From positions 36,180,214 through 36,244,213 of the forward strand of contig CM049320.1 in assembly GCA_026874595.1 (NCBI GenBank): 64,000 nt of DNA, written 5' to 3'. Positions within the stretch are counted from its first letter, which is position 1, and each line of letters begins with the position of its first letter. Positions 1 to 13,400 of the stretch are shown piece by piece. The translations under genes and the position numbers were made by a program. Under the pieces are notes generated by a model. It worked only from the letters and a program-made list of their open reading frames with translations. It was not told the DNA's origin and ran no database searches. The DNA is from Sipunculus nudus. Lineage: Eukaryota > Annelida > Sipuncula > Golfingiida > Sipunculidae.

Positions 1-1442
1 TGTCGCACGCGCCCCAAACGGAAAGACGCTGCCCACGCCGCTGTTCTTGTTAGAACAGAAAACAGGTTTTTCTTCGCGTCCTGTACTGAAACCGATCGAC
101 ACTTGGCCATTTCCAAAGTGGCACAGAATGTGCGCCTCACACGACCCACACCTGTCCCGACGTAGCGGTGGACGTGCCGTGACACGTGTCTGGCTGTTTT
201 GGTTGACTTAACGATATACAGCCCAATCTTATCTTGTTCCAACATGGCCACAACAAAAAACAGTTGGAAATCATTTATCCGCGTTGGCGTTCCATCGAAT
301 GCACCAGAGCGGTCGTACATGACTTTATATTCGTCGTAATATTCGTCGTCCTCAGTGTGGTAACATAGGTCCATATCGATGTAATTTTCGACGGGACACC
401 ACAACTGTAGCTTTTCATCGGAAGGAGGGATGAACGTGTTACAATGCGCATGCACCTTATCGGCGGCGTTCCGAGGCCGCCCTGACACGCACAGACGGAC
501 AGCGTGTGGCAAATTGCACTGGTTGACAGGTGCGTCCAGCAGTGAACCACCGCTCGTGTTGTGACAGCCTATGTACACTCCTGACGGAATGAAGTTTTCT
601 GTGAAGAGTCCCACTGGGTCCCACTGCTTGCCGAGTTTTTTGGCGTCCTGCATAGCGTCCACGGTGACATCAGCCATGCAATCAGTGATGGTGTTGACAA
701 AGACAGATGTTTCGTCTTTGAGTCTCCGACTGTGAAGTGCTGCCAGCAGAGACTTCATTGGAACCTGTCGGCCGTAGGACGATTTCCCCTGCACCTGATG
801 TAAATAGCCGTCCGTGTCCGGTCCTTCCACGCGTGAAATGAGGGCGTCGCTAGCATCCTGTATCACTTCGCATAATCTCTCGGCGTACGTGAGACCCGAT
901 TGCTGCACACGTAGTCTGTCCTTCATCTTTGCGTCCGCGTCCAGCAGGTGCAGACGCCGCCGTGTGAACATTAACAGCCCAGGGACGAAATGTTTCGGGT
1001 GGGCCACAGTCGGTGCTGAAGAATCGGAAACGTCGACGGGGCCAGGCCCTGTGGTCGCCAGGTGGCTGAGGTCGACATTTATGGGCAATTCTGCCCCCGC
1101 CCTGCCCAAACTGTCTCGGACGGGTTGCGTCTTTAACCTCACTATGTCCGTGTACTCCCCTTTGTACTTTCTGACGTCATGGTCGCCTACGAACACCCCA
1201 TGGAGGTAAGTCTCTGGAACCCTCGGCAACACGGCTATGGCTTTGCGGCGGATGTGTTCCGGCAGGCTTGTCTCCAGCCGGCGATTCTGTGTCCGCATGA
1301 AGCGGTCCCTGCTCATTTGATCGAACTTGAAAGCCTGTTCCATCACGTGTTGATGGGTCACGGGGGGCAACTTATTTGGGATCCGCAATGGTGAACTTTG
1401 TCCCTCACGTCGTCCGTTTGCTGTGACGAGAAAGGGCGTCAT
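1..1442 (-). CDS. Unidentified protein, 3' part missing (window edge)
   Basis: A leftward frame stays open from an ATG at 1442 to the first base of the window, giving at least 480 codons. An in-frame stop lies just upstream (TGA, three codons before the ATG), so the start is well bounded. The protein begins MTPFLVTANG, is rich in Arg and Asp, and has an acidic Tyr-rich stretch (EDDEYYDEYK) around residues 395-405. No membrane segment, signal peptide or enzyme motif was recognised. It is head-to-head with the giant tegument gene, 54 bases apart, so the two probably share a promoter region. In mammalian herpesviruses the partner beside the large tegument gene is the inner tegument protein UL37; that is a positional guess only, since the orientation differs and I see no sequence match. 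Confidence 0.75.
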   Translation of the reverse strand, partial: MTPFLVTANGRREGQSSPLRIPNKLPPVTHQHVMEQAFKFDQMSRDRFMRTQNRRLETSLPEHIRRKAIAVLPRVPETYLHGVFVGDHDVRKYKGEYTDIVRLKTQPVRDSLGRAGAELPINVDLSHLATTGPGPVDVSDSSAPTVAHPKHFVPGLLMFTRRRLHLLDADAKMKDRLRVQQSGLTYAERLCEVIQDASDALISRVEGPDTDGYLHQVQGKSSYGRQVPMKSLLAALHSRRLKDETSVFVNTITDCMADVTVDAMQDAKKLGKQWDPVGLFTENFIPSGVYIGCHNTSGGSLLDAPVNQCNLPHAVRLCVSGRPRNAADKVHAHCNTFIPPSDEKLQLWCPVENYIDMDLCYHTEDDEYYDEYKVMYDRSGAFDGTPTRINDFQLFFVVAMLEQDKIGLYIVKSTKTARHVSRHVHRYVGTGVGRVRRTFCATLEMAKCRSVSVQDAKKNLFSVLTRTAAWAASFRLGRVR

Positions 1443-1496
1443 CAAACGTCAGTGCAAAACGGACATTGTAGAGGTCAGACAGTTCCAATAATAAAA
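1443..1496. promoter_or_regulatory. Short divergent intergenic region
   Basis: Only 54 bases separate the ATG at 1442 (leftward) and the ATG at 1497 (rightward). An A/T-rich tract (AATAATAAAA) sits directly before the tegument ATG. Promoter elements for either gene must lie here or inside the opposite gene. No classical TATA box is visible. Confidence 0.4.
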
Positions 1497-4400
1497 ATGG
1501 CACGGCAAACAGCCGACCCGAAACCGATGAGCAGGGAGGAATGGGACGAGCAGTTGCAAAACACGGGATGGACGCGCAAGAACGTCATCAGAGACGGAAA
1601 CAGTTTTTTTCGGGCTGTGGCCATACTCATGAACGGGATGCACGAAGGCCAGCATGGGAGGTTGCGTCAGGTAGTAAGGGATCACACAGGCAACAACGAG
1701 CTGCAGGACGGTGTTGAACCCGGAAACGACGCGGTGCGGGCGATATCACATAAGTACGATTGCCATGTAAATGTCCTGCGGACGACAGGTGACATCCGCC
1801 TTCTGACATCATTAGCACGTAGCAGGAAACCTTCAATAACTCTCGTACACACCGAAGCAGGGTACGACGTTTTAATACCGACATCTGAACAAGCAAAAGT
1901 ACAACCACAGTCCTGTTCTCCTCCTCGTGCCATAGATATGTACGCGGATGAGGCATCCTCTTTACTCGCGGATCTTGACAAAGAATGGGCGAGGTTCATG
2001 CACCGCATGCAGACAAGTGCCAGCACCAGACAAGAGCGTAGCGGCGGATTGGACGAAAGACCGATAACAGGACCGTTGCGGGAAGAACAGCACCGGCGGC
2101 ACCTGCCTTCAATCAGTGCAAATGCCGCTGGTGGGAGCGCAGATCAAATGTGTACGGATGAACATGTGACGGCGGGTGGTGAACGCGGAGAGGCGATGAG
2201 TACGGAGGAAACAGCGGATAAAACAGAAATACGAAAACGGCGGATGACATCAACAGCAAGTAGAACAAACGCTCCAAGCCGTCCACAGTCGGGCAGTGTG
2301 ACAGACGACCAACCGGTCTCAGGCAGTAAATCGAAAAGAAAGAAGTGTACTAAGCCCAAAACACCCGCACAGGCACCCCAAATGGACACCACGACTACGT
2401 CAGAAACGCAAACCCATAGTGATCCCGCACCTGAGACACGAGACGCAACGACACAGGAGGCTGTCCAAAAAGGCCCCGAACCCGACCCCCAGGTATTATT
2501 CAATGAAGTTAAAAATATGCATGCTGAACTACAACCAGCCTGGTCACCGATTAAAAGTATCCGTGCTGTATCGCCACCAGCCATGTCACAGATTAATGAC
2601 GAAACCGATAGGAACGTAGACGACGATAATGCCGCCCAACAATTGCTGGGTCAGCTTACAATGCTGGGTGCTCAGATTCCAGCCTCGTCATCAAACCAAG
2701 ACGAAACCGATTTCGATATGATGACAGGTGAAATGTCACTGGCCGCAACAGAACTCGCCAGACTACAAGCCGCAGAAGCTGACACAGAACGCGCCATTCG
2801 AGAAGCCGCACAAGCTACAGCAGAACGGGCCAAACTAGAAGCCGCAATTGCTGCTGCAGAAATCGAACTGCGGCAGTCGGAAGCGGGGGTACAACAGGTA
2901 GCGGATGGTGTCTACCAACAGGGCGGAACGGGGCAGCCCAATCGTGTGCCAGGTGACACAGCCGACGACACACGGGAATTGACACTGCCCACAGAAACGG
3001 CTGATCACATGGGACATCAAAACGTGTACTGTGCGGAACAGTGCGAAGGTGGTATAGATCTGAACGATATTTTATCTGAACTGTTTGGCGATGGACAATC
3101 AAATGACCAAGGCGTTCAGACACAACCTGCTGACCAGGGCGCGTCCGGGTCTGTACACTATCAACATCCTTTCACAGAGGATACCACGTTCAGTCTTCCT
3201 TCATTTGACGGGGAGGACGACCGCAAACAGCAGGATGACCCTGTGAGAAAGACCCCCTCAGACACGTCCAACGTGTCTTCATCAACCGGGGTCAACACAC
3301 AGCAACGGCTTGTAACAGGTTCGAGCATCGGCCAAGAAGCCAGAGGTGAAGAGGGACAACTGAGTAAATCTGATACGGACGAAACCGAAAGTGCCGTCGC
3401 CACCATCATCGCCGCCCTAGAGCATGACGAGCGGCATGAAGAGAAAAAGGTTACAGGTGACACAGTAAATGGGTTTGTTCCCTGCCCCGCAACTGCCGAT
3501 GGCGGGGGCACATCACATCACATTGAACAACATGAAACCGACAAACAAGAAAGTATACAAGAAGGGAAGGCACACAGCACGGATACAACTGTTACCCAAG
3601 ACCCTCCATATCACAGCGATACAGCACATGGAACGCCCATGCGGCGGGGCCAAGAGGACATCCTGCAGATGGCAATGAACCAATGTGACATATTGAGCGC
3701 TTCAGATATCTGTCCCGATAACGTACCCACTGCGCCCTCTGTCACTGATCTGGGGGAAAACGCAGGGGCTGAACACGTCGCGCCTTCTGTCTCTGCCGTC
3801 CCGGGGGATACTGCTGACACAGATATTCCTTCTGAACATCCGCAACATGTAGGGGAGAATGAGGCACCGGAACAAGATGCAAATCAACATTTAAGGACGG
3901 TAGGAGAAACAGCCACGCCTGTTGCCCATACAGGTGGTGCGGAGGCGGCTCGCCGTATCGCAGACGGCTCTCCAGACACGGGTGCGTGCAAAAAAGAAAC
4001 GCGTGGGCGAAAGGGCCACAAGAGTGTTTTGAAACCATCAAACCAGCATTCTACCGCCGACAAGCAAAAGGAAGCTCTGAGGAAGACAGCGCGACGTCTT
4101 AAACGCAACTCGGTACGGCTCAGTACCAAAATACTACAACCTCGTGTTATACACCCCACACCAGTTCCTGACTTTCCCAAGCGGAGACCGAGGCGCCAGC
4201 TACGCGTTGCGCACGTTGACCACCCGTACTCGAAACCCCCTGGGTCGGCAGACGAGCCGAAGTGCATACGCAAAAAGCGGCTAGGACAACGGCGCAGAGC
4301 ATCTAGTGCGCAGAACGATCGGCCATGTCAGTTATCATCCCGGCCCGCTGATGACACAGTTACGACGCCCTCGGGCTCGGAAAAGGCAGGCGAACGACCG

Positions 4401-7400
4401 ACCGCGGCAGACACCGCCGGACATGCAAAAAACGCAGAACAAACAACACATGAAGAAAATACGAGCGGCGCGAGGGGCGAGTCGGACCAGATGGACACAA
4501 CAGCCTGTGAGCAGAGGGAAACCAGCGCGGAAGAGTGTGGAGAAATGGAAGGTGACGATAGCGCCCCTTCCACGTCTGGAGACTATCCGACACGTGTTAT
4601 GTTGTGTGATACGTTCGAAGACATAAAAACTCGGGAGTACTTCCAACTGGACAAAGGCGGTATGTATAGTGTAGATATGACTCTTTGTCGTCCGCAGACC
4701 CCAAACCCCAGCGCGGACCACGTTTCCCTCCTAGCACCGCGGGTGAGAGATTCACACACGGTCACAGGTGCGCCGTTTATGCAAACAGAAGAAACACAGG
4801 ACGGACAGGAACAAGATGACGCGAGTTCTGTTTCACTTACAGAAAGAATACAGAATATGCCTGCCACGTTCGAGCAGAGCATGGACGACAGCGATGCGTC
4901 TGATGACACGTTGGAACAGCATATGGACGAGAGTAGCGAATGTGAGGGAAACGTGCCTATTAGTGTAACTACCATGGATGAGTCGGACGGCACGGTGGAA
5001 GACGAGGGAGGCGTGAACGACGCACGGCGTGTCCCTGTCAATACACAAGGAAAGACTGTCGCGTCACGCGGTGACCGCCCATGTGATACGGAGACCGCCA
5101 ACGAAGGCAGAGGATCTGACAAACAGAGAGATATGCCTCGCAGCGACCGCCCGGACGAAACACGATCGAGTTCAGGCGGACCTCCCCGGCACGCGTCACA
5201 GAAAGATACAACGGGAAAAGATGCATCAAACACAGACGCGTGTGATATACCACCTGGACACCCGGTGATCACGAAGTGCGTGACGGGGTCATTTCACCAG
5301 GGGGACCACCAACATTTTCTTTCGTTCTCAGTCGGAAAACAGTGTGTTCCCAACTGCGCAGTGGCTTTGATCCGGTGCAGCATTGAGGACCCGGAGACTT
5401 GGACAACCTCCACATTAGACGACATTTTAGACGCCGGCGACCAGCTTTACTACAGCATTAAAGGGTACCCTGTGGAAGACGCGGGATACGTTTGTTTGGA
5501 CGAGTTGCCGGAAACGATTGACTGCTTCTCGCGTTCTTTCTCTGTGGTATCGTACATGTACCGGAGCGACCTAATTAACAGAAATGATTTCCGTAACACT
5601 TACAGAACGTTACGGATGGCTCTGTGTGACGACAAGGGGTACTTATCATCGATCCTGATACTCCAAGACTGCGCAATCGCTGTCATGCAAAAAGGTAGCA
5701 AATATTACGTCTTCGATTCGCACAGTCGGGACATGCGCGGGAAGGTCACACCAACGGGCACATCTGTGCTTTTGGGATTTGACATTCTTGCAGAGGCTAT
5801 TAAGCATATAACAAATCTCGCGTACACGCTGAAAGTAAACGGATACGAAAGCAGATTGTACAGTATAACTGAGAACCGAGTGGACGCACCTGTCCGAGAG
5901 CAAACGGACCCTGTTGCCCCCGTCCACAGCACGCCGCGGGCGGACACGCCAGTTGATACGCAGCAGTCGGACCGGGTGGACGAAACGAGAGAAGAGGACG
6001 TCGCCTCAGCCTGTAACACAGGAGCTGACGAGAAAATGGAAGAGCAGGATGTGGCGGCATCCGAGCAACATTCGGGTCAGTCCGGTGCGGAAGAAATGGA
6101 AGATGTGCAAGGTGACATCACCCGTGAGGAAACGACAGAAGAGGACGTCGCCACAAGACCTGCTCAGGAGCAGCCCGATGACGGGGCAGGCCAACCAAAC
6201 CCCGCCTCCGCCTGTAACACAGGGGCTGAAGCGGATATGGAAGAGCAGGATGTGGCGGCATACGAGCAACATTCGGGTCCATCCGAGACGGAAGAAATGG
6301 AAGATGTGCAGGGTGACATCACCCGTGATGAACAGACCCCTCCGCGATCAGGCGAAGGCGACCCAGGAGTCGACGATCTGAACACATCGACCCGCAAGAA
6401 GCTCCATATCAAAAGTCAACCCGGAAAAGCTTCAAACAACAGAGGTCGCCCCTCAAAAGGCGTGACGCACGGAAAGATGGACGAACATGCTGCGTCGTTG
6501 GTCAAACGGTATGAAGAGGCAGTCAAAGTATACAACGAACGTAGAGACACACTTGCACATTTCTGTGCAATTTGCACGTCCAAAGTGGTTGGAAATATCG
6601 AGGAGGTAGAGGAAATGAAGCAGAAACTGACAATGTTGAAGACGAAAGCACTGCGAGCGCGTACGAATATCCCATCATTACAGGGCGTCGATATACCCCT
6701 GATTGTGAAAAAGAAAGTAGAGCGTAAGCACAAGATAAACATAATGCCTAACACAGCGAAGGCTACAAAGGCTTTAGACAAGGCAGAAACAGAAGCAGCC
6801 AAAAGGGAAAAGAAAGAAAATGATCAAACAATCGCAGACATGCGGGCAGGCCTTTTGAACGAATTGCGAGACCCCAGTGTCACGTACGATGACGTGAAAC
6901 GAAACGAGTCGAAATACCAGCACGTCCTGCCAATAACGCCCGCAGAAGAAAAAGACGCTAAGAGTACCGTCGAAGCATGGATGACGAACATGGCCGATTA
7001 CATCGAATATGCCCTGATCCACATCGAAAAAAAAGCAGAAGAGTCACCGTCCATGTTGGCCGAGCCACCCCGTGGAGTGCCCGGGATTTTCTGGTTACAC
7101 AAAGAAACGGATACACAAGTTGCGACGGGCAGAGCGCTGTTGGAAATGTACAGGGTGCTGCGCGCCAGCGCCGTCGACCATAACAAAACGCTGATAGACA
7201 TGGTGGATCAACTGAAAGCATGGCTCGAGAATGCTTCTTTGCAATGTGTACATGATAAGATCCGCGCGTGCCTCGAGACATGGTACGAACTGGACGCTTC
7301 TGTTCTCGACGAACGAGTCGATGCAATGCTCGGTCAGATTATGCCCCAATTACGTCTGATGAGGCTCCGTATCAGAAGCGGGACCAGTGGTGACGATGAA

Positions 7401-10400
7401 AAAAGTTTACGACGCATGAAGATAAAGATCACATGTATGCAGGACGACTTGCGGGAACTACTCAGAAGCGTTTATGAATCTGCAGCACAGTACAGGGCGA
7501 CCTCTAAAAAAAATGGACAATGGCATAACACGTTGACAGAAACGGAGAAAAAGCTGCAGAGAGAGTTGAAACAAATTGAGCAGGACATAGCTGCTGTGAG
7601 CGCACGGGTAGTGTCACTACCACAGCTCCGCAAGTCGCACCGGAGGAGAATGAATGTCCCTTTAACGCCGCTGACCGAAACTGAACCAATAGAGGGCCCT
7701 CCTTCAGCGCCCGAAACGGCATCAGTGAGAGAAAACCCGTCCGACGAAGTGAATAACGACCGTCACGAGAACGATCCTTTGACGCGGGACGAAGCCCGTC
7801 GCATATTGACGGAAAAGAATACACCAATGCAGGTGCGCATCGCTACCATTGCTCAGAGGTGCCCGGAGGTGAAAAAATGGAACACGCGGGTAAGCAAAGC
7901 CAAGGACGATTACGCCTCTCATAAGCGCCACCTCGAGGAAATTATTAAACGTTGCATGGGTACTGAGTGCTCTTCGTGCACAGAAGCAGCATCGTTTATA
8001 CAAACGATCGACGAGCTGGAGGGTGATGGGCAATCCCTGCGACGCACAACCAAAAATGTTCTTATGAAAGACCATGGCATCCCCGCAGGGATATGGGATG
8101 AATTGCGGGTCATCGCAGAGGTGTATGCGATCCCCGACCTGCCGGACACAGAGAAAGTGAGAACGAAACTGCGGGCACAGTTGGAGAAACTGAGTAAACA
8201 GGAAAAGGACGCAGAGAGAAAACAACTGCTGCAGCTCGTGAAAAGCGGTCAACTGGAATACGCGAGAGCCAGAAACGTCGTACAATCTCTTTTGCCTCTG
8301 CAAAAGGACGACGTATCGTTTGGGAAACAGGCGGTGGAAGTGTGGGTCAATAACGTGGTCAAAGACGTCGAAATTGCATTGTCTGACTATGAGCAATCGT
8401 GTCCACCTGGATGCGATGCTCCGCCTGAAAAACTACCGTGTTACATCTGTCTACTTGAGAAACCTGACAGTACCGGCGCTGAGCTGCAGGAGTTGCTCGG
8501 AGTTTGCAAGGACGTTTATAATGCCTCTCACAACGATTCCCGCGAGGACAAGCTGAACAGGTTGATCGCCTGGGCTCGTCAGCCCGGCACCAAACCTATT
8601 CTGAAAGGGTTGCGCTGCTGTTTCAAAAACGTGTGGAACGCCGAAAGCGAGGAATTGGAAAAGCAGATAAATGAACACGTAAGTCGAGTAGATGAGATGT
8701 TCAGAAACGTAGACGCGTCGTACACGTCGGACGAATGCAACCGTAAGAATGTCACTCTCCTGGAAGAACACATTGAAAAGGTGAGCCAGGTGAAGAAATC
8801 ACTTTCGTGGTGTGAGGATAAAGCCGCAGCATGGCTTCAAAGGTTAGGTGGGAATCAGGACCAGCCGTTCGACGTAAAAGGATGTCGTTCGGACGGCTTG
8901 AAGAAGATACTACAGTTACTGAATGCAAAGAACGATAAGGCAAACGCGCTCATAGGAAAGTTGCAAGGCTGGAAAACAGCCGAGCATGTACAGGCACAAA
9001 CCGCAAGCAGTCCTGGGCAGTCCTCTACCGTTCGGGGCACAGGTGATGACGAATTGATAGCCAGAACACACGCGGCGCAAACTACTGCGGCAGAAACGGC
9101 TGCAGCAGAAACGGCATGGTTGAAAGAAGTGCTGGTCGCCACTGAACAATACAACACCTCAACGGAAAAGACACGTGCATGGATCCAGGCATGCAAGACG
9201 TTTCAATTTGAAAATACACGTGATATCGATATGTACAAGAAGGAACTCGATCAGCAGGTGGGAGTACTCGATATACACAACAGCACCTTGGACAAACTCA
9301 GACGCGGTAACTGCGTGGTAGACGGAACGCTGGTCGCCAGCAAGGACACTACTTTTTGGGGAAATAAGGAGAAGGAGCAGATACGTTTTAAAAAAACCGA
9401 ACCAATCACACGCACACAGATAGAGGAGGCCAAGAGGGTCATGCAGACTAAAAGAAAAGAACTGGAAGCTAAAGAAAAACGCCAGAGGCGCGAGGAAATC
9501 GTCAGAGATCTCACTGCAAGTGGCACTCTCACAGACGTGACAAGCAACCTGGCACAATACATGGACACGATCTATCCGCTCACTAAAGAAGAGGTTACGG
9601 ATCTCTGCTTGCACTGTTCACATTGGACAGACCGTTTGACAGAAGACGTAGAGCGGTTGGCACACGCGTACACAAGCGGACTAGACGACGGTACCTCACA
9701 GGATGCTCCACGTTGTATCGCGGATGAAGTCCCGGCCGTTTTCGGATTGCTTGAACACATGTGCTCGGACAACTCAGACAAGAAACAGCAATATCAACGG
9801 AAACGTAAAGAAGCCGAAACTTTGCTTGAAATCTATCAAAACCTTCGGGCAGAGCAGTGCGCGCGTGACACAGACAACGCCAGCCGCATTCAATTTCTCA
9901 CAGAACGGGCTTGGAGAGAAACCACCCCGAAGAGGACCAGCAACGTATTGCTCCATTGCATCATTCAGGTTTTCAACGAGTGGACGGATCAGACCGTGCG
10001 AGATTGCACGGAAACCGTACGAGGTTCGGCGTCTGCCATACAGGCCAGTTCAGAGGATATCGAAAGTTTTTCTAAGGACGGCATGCATCATCTCATTACC
10101 ACGTGGGACCAAACCGGACTGGACCAAGCGAACAACCAACTGCGCGACTCACAAAAACGACTGAATGACACGCTAAACGCCCTGACGGCAGCAAAAGCAG
10201 CGGCGGGTACCCATTGGAACAAAGGAGACGGTGGTTTCGCGAAAAAACTGCATGAAGCGGACAAAAGCATCAATGCAGCCATACACCAGATTCAGCTGCT
10301 GAATGTGCGTGCGGAACACCTAAGACAAAAAACCGACATGGATAACAAACACACCGGGTCCGATCACGGCGAACCTGCAGACCATGTTACCGAGGCTTAT

Positions 10401-13400
10401 AATAAATTGCTGACCACCGGTTTATCTGAAAAAGCAAATCTGCCCGACACCATACTACAACACGTGAACAGATGTGGGCCAACAGATGAGGTTACCCGGA
10501 TGCTGGATTCGCTCTTCCGACACCTGGCGCGTGTCCTGGAATGTCCCACGCGGCTGCAGGATCAGGTCAGGTTTGGCACACAGCTTGGCGTTAAACAGCT
10601 TGGGACGAGTGACATTCCTTTAGCTAAACGCCTGTACCGTCTTGTCGACATAGTTGCCGCGAGGACGGGAACCCGAACCACGTACAGGCAGGAACTGGAA
10701 GCCGGCCATGTCGTCATCAGCGGAATAGAAAGTGCCGGGAATGCAATTAGCCACATGATCACCGATCGACTAAAGCAAAGTGTCGAGAACCTGTATCCAC
10801 AAACGCCAGCTTGGACATCTGTGACGGCTAACCTCGACCGCCTTCACAACATGATGGAAATGCACGACATGGAGCACACCAAGCGCAGTTGTATGGCAGA
10901 TATGTTCGAAACGAAACTCAAATATGTGGAAACAGCTGCACAGGAAGCTACCACAAACGTGGACAACAGTTTTCAAAGCGTTAGCTATGCATTGTACAGT
11001 TTACGACATATACAAAATGAACTGAACATGTTGAAACAAGAAATAGCCAAGGAGCCAGATAGCGTAAACAAGCAGGAACGGGTGGGCAAGGCGGAAAAGA
11101 TGTTGAAACAACGCTACATTTCACACCTGCGTAAGAAGCTAGAGGGTGTGATAAAGGATATACTGAAAGATGCCATACAGGAAATGCAGGACATCCTGGT
11201 GAATTACCACTTGACAGACGAGCACGTACACTACCAATGCATAGCGCACCGTACATGTAATGTACGCGAACTACTGAACCGATGCTACCAACTGCTCCAG
11301 GAGAATGCTCACTGGGGCGGCACGGATGGGATGTTTACAACAGGAGGTACAGGTAACAACGTCATGACACTTCTGAAGCAGCTGAAGCCTGACGATGTAA
11401 AATGGTTCGACGGTCTGGTGGGACTTCTGAACAAATCAGTTGATGCCACTTTAGGCAGTACCAAAAACCTCGCGCAGTCCATTCGCAGGTGGGCGTTCGA
11501 ACAGGGTGAAAAGATACTACGTTCTGAAATACCAGCTGACAGCAGGTTGGACCCGACTGAAGATGTGCCCGACTTGCGTGAATGGCTAGATAAAGCTTCT
11601 CGCATGGGTGAGCGCGTACAGTCTTCGCTCTCCACCGTTTCCTGGATCCTGCAGTCGCAGGAATACCAGTACGTGTACGATCTTGTGGCAGGAACCCTCA
11701 CAGCATTTCAAACGTTAGCGTTGCAAATCACTGGATCCAGCTATCAAACGGCCCTTAAGTACGCGGATAATTTTAAACAGAGTGTGCATGCTATTGTAGA
11801 CCGAATCCGGAACGACATATCAAGCGGGCACCAGTTGATCGTTGCAGAAACGGCTTTATTCCATGGGCAGCCCTGTGACGATGTGACAGTGGCGGGAAAA
11901 GGTATTTCCGTTAACCTGCATAACATCATACGACATACAGGTGAACTACAGGACATCTTACAGGACGCTATGACCATAATATACAGTTTCCGATACGCTC
12001 ATACGTGGCTCATTCAAACTGTGTATCCTTCGTGGAATAGGACACAGTCTGCCATTCAGGATTCCCTGCAACGTCTGCAAAATGAAGTAAGCACCTATAT
12101 ACCCCAATATATACTCGACGCATGGATCAAGCAGCTGGACGATAAAAGCAGCCAGTTGTTCTTGGATTGGTTGCAGGCAAAGATACATACAGAAACGCAA
12201 GTGTCAACTCACCTGCATACCTGTTATGGCACGAGGAATTTCATGCACGAATCAGCAAACACACAACAACAAATTATACAACTGACAAAACGAGCTGTTG
12301 ACAAAGAACATGATCGGCGGACCACGCTGATAGAAAACAACGTGTCAGCATGCAAAGAATTCCTGCAACGTAAAGTAAATGAGCAAAACAGGAATCCGGA
12401 TACTGACGGTTTGCGTAATGGCATAAAGACGCTTATCGATAAATGTATCCGAACAGTTGAAAGACACTGTGAACATGGCAAGTTGATCATACAATGCATT
12501 TTAACATCCTGTAAGTGGTACGAACACATATGCAACAGGTATATGGACGACACTCGTGCGCTAATGGGGAAGAAGTACACAGAGGAAATGTCGCATTCTC
12601 AAACAGGCAACATGCGCAGCGTACCAGACATCATGTCTTGTGTCGTAGAACAGTTAGTTGCGGATATAGAGGAAGATGTCACGCAGCGAATGTTGATACT
12701 CGCCGACAAACTACATCTCGACCTCATCTCCTTACATACTGAACAGATGACGTATCACGCGAACGCGTTATCGGTGCATCACACTCTCGGATGTTTAGCA
12801 AGCCTTATGGTCTTCAGTCTGTTTGACATGCAGCAGCAACAGCTGCACGACTATACACACGTAGAGGGGCGTCTCACCGAATGTAGACGTTCTGTTCAAC
12901 AAGCTGTGCAGATGTCAGTGGCAATTATGGAATATACGGAACAAAACCTGCGCAACCTTTTACAACATGATTCCATCCCCTTCGGAACTGTAGGTTCGTA
13001 TAAGGCGGATGTGCAAAACAAAAGGGAAGAACTATCCCGTATGATGATAGAAGCGGAAGATGCTTTCAGCAGGTTGCAACACACATGGCCATCAACCACA
13101 GAAATTCGTATCAACATAACCGAAAACGTCAGTCTGCAAGTGTTAAACGAGGTATATAACACGTGTAAAACGAGGATCGATGCATACCAAGCGTTTTTGG
13201 AATTGATACAAAGGGCGACGCATCTTGACACACCAGACGAAAGACGAGAGTGTGAAGAATCGTGGTGGTGTGACGGTATGGTCGTCAGAGAACGTTTGAT
13301 GACCGCGTTTGTTCGGCACGTGTCACATGACGACACAGACGACAAAGAAAACCTGAAACGCGTGCGCGTCTGGCTGGATAACATCCCTAAGGTGTACAAA

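Noticed and set aside
814-1394. Rightward frames of 131 and 71 codons
   Set aside because: They lie antisense to the long leftward frame that is open from 1442 to the window edge, and have random-looking composition.
1398-1496. Extension of the tegument gene upstream of ATG 1497
   Set aside because: The extension starts with TTG, not ATG, and overlaps the start region of the divergent gene.
4583-5272. Leftward 229-codon frame inside the tegument gene
   Set aside because: It is antisense to a continuous coding frame and Ser/Cys-rich in the way expected of a shadow frame.
7722-8396. Leftward 224-codon frame inside the tegument gene
   Set aside because: Antisense shadow of the helical module region.
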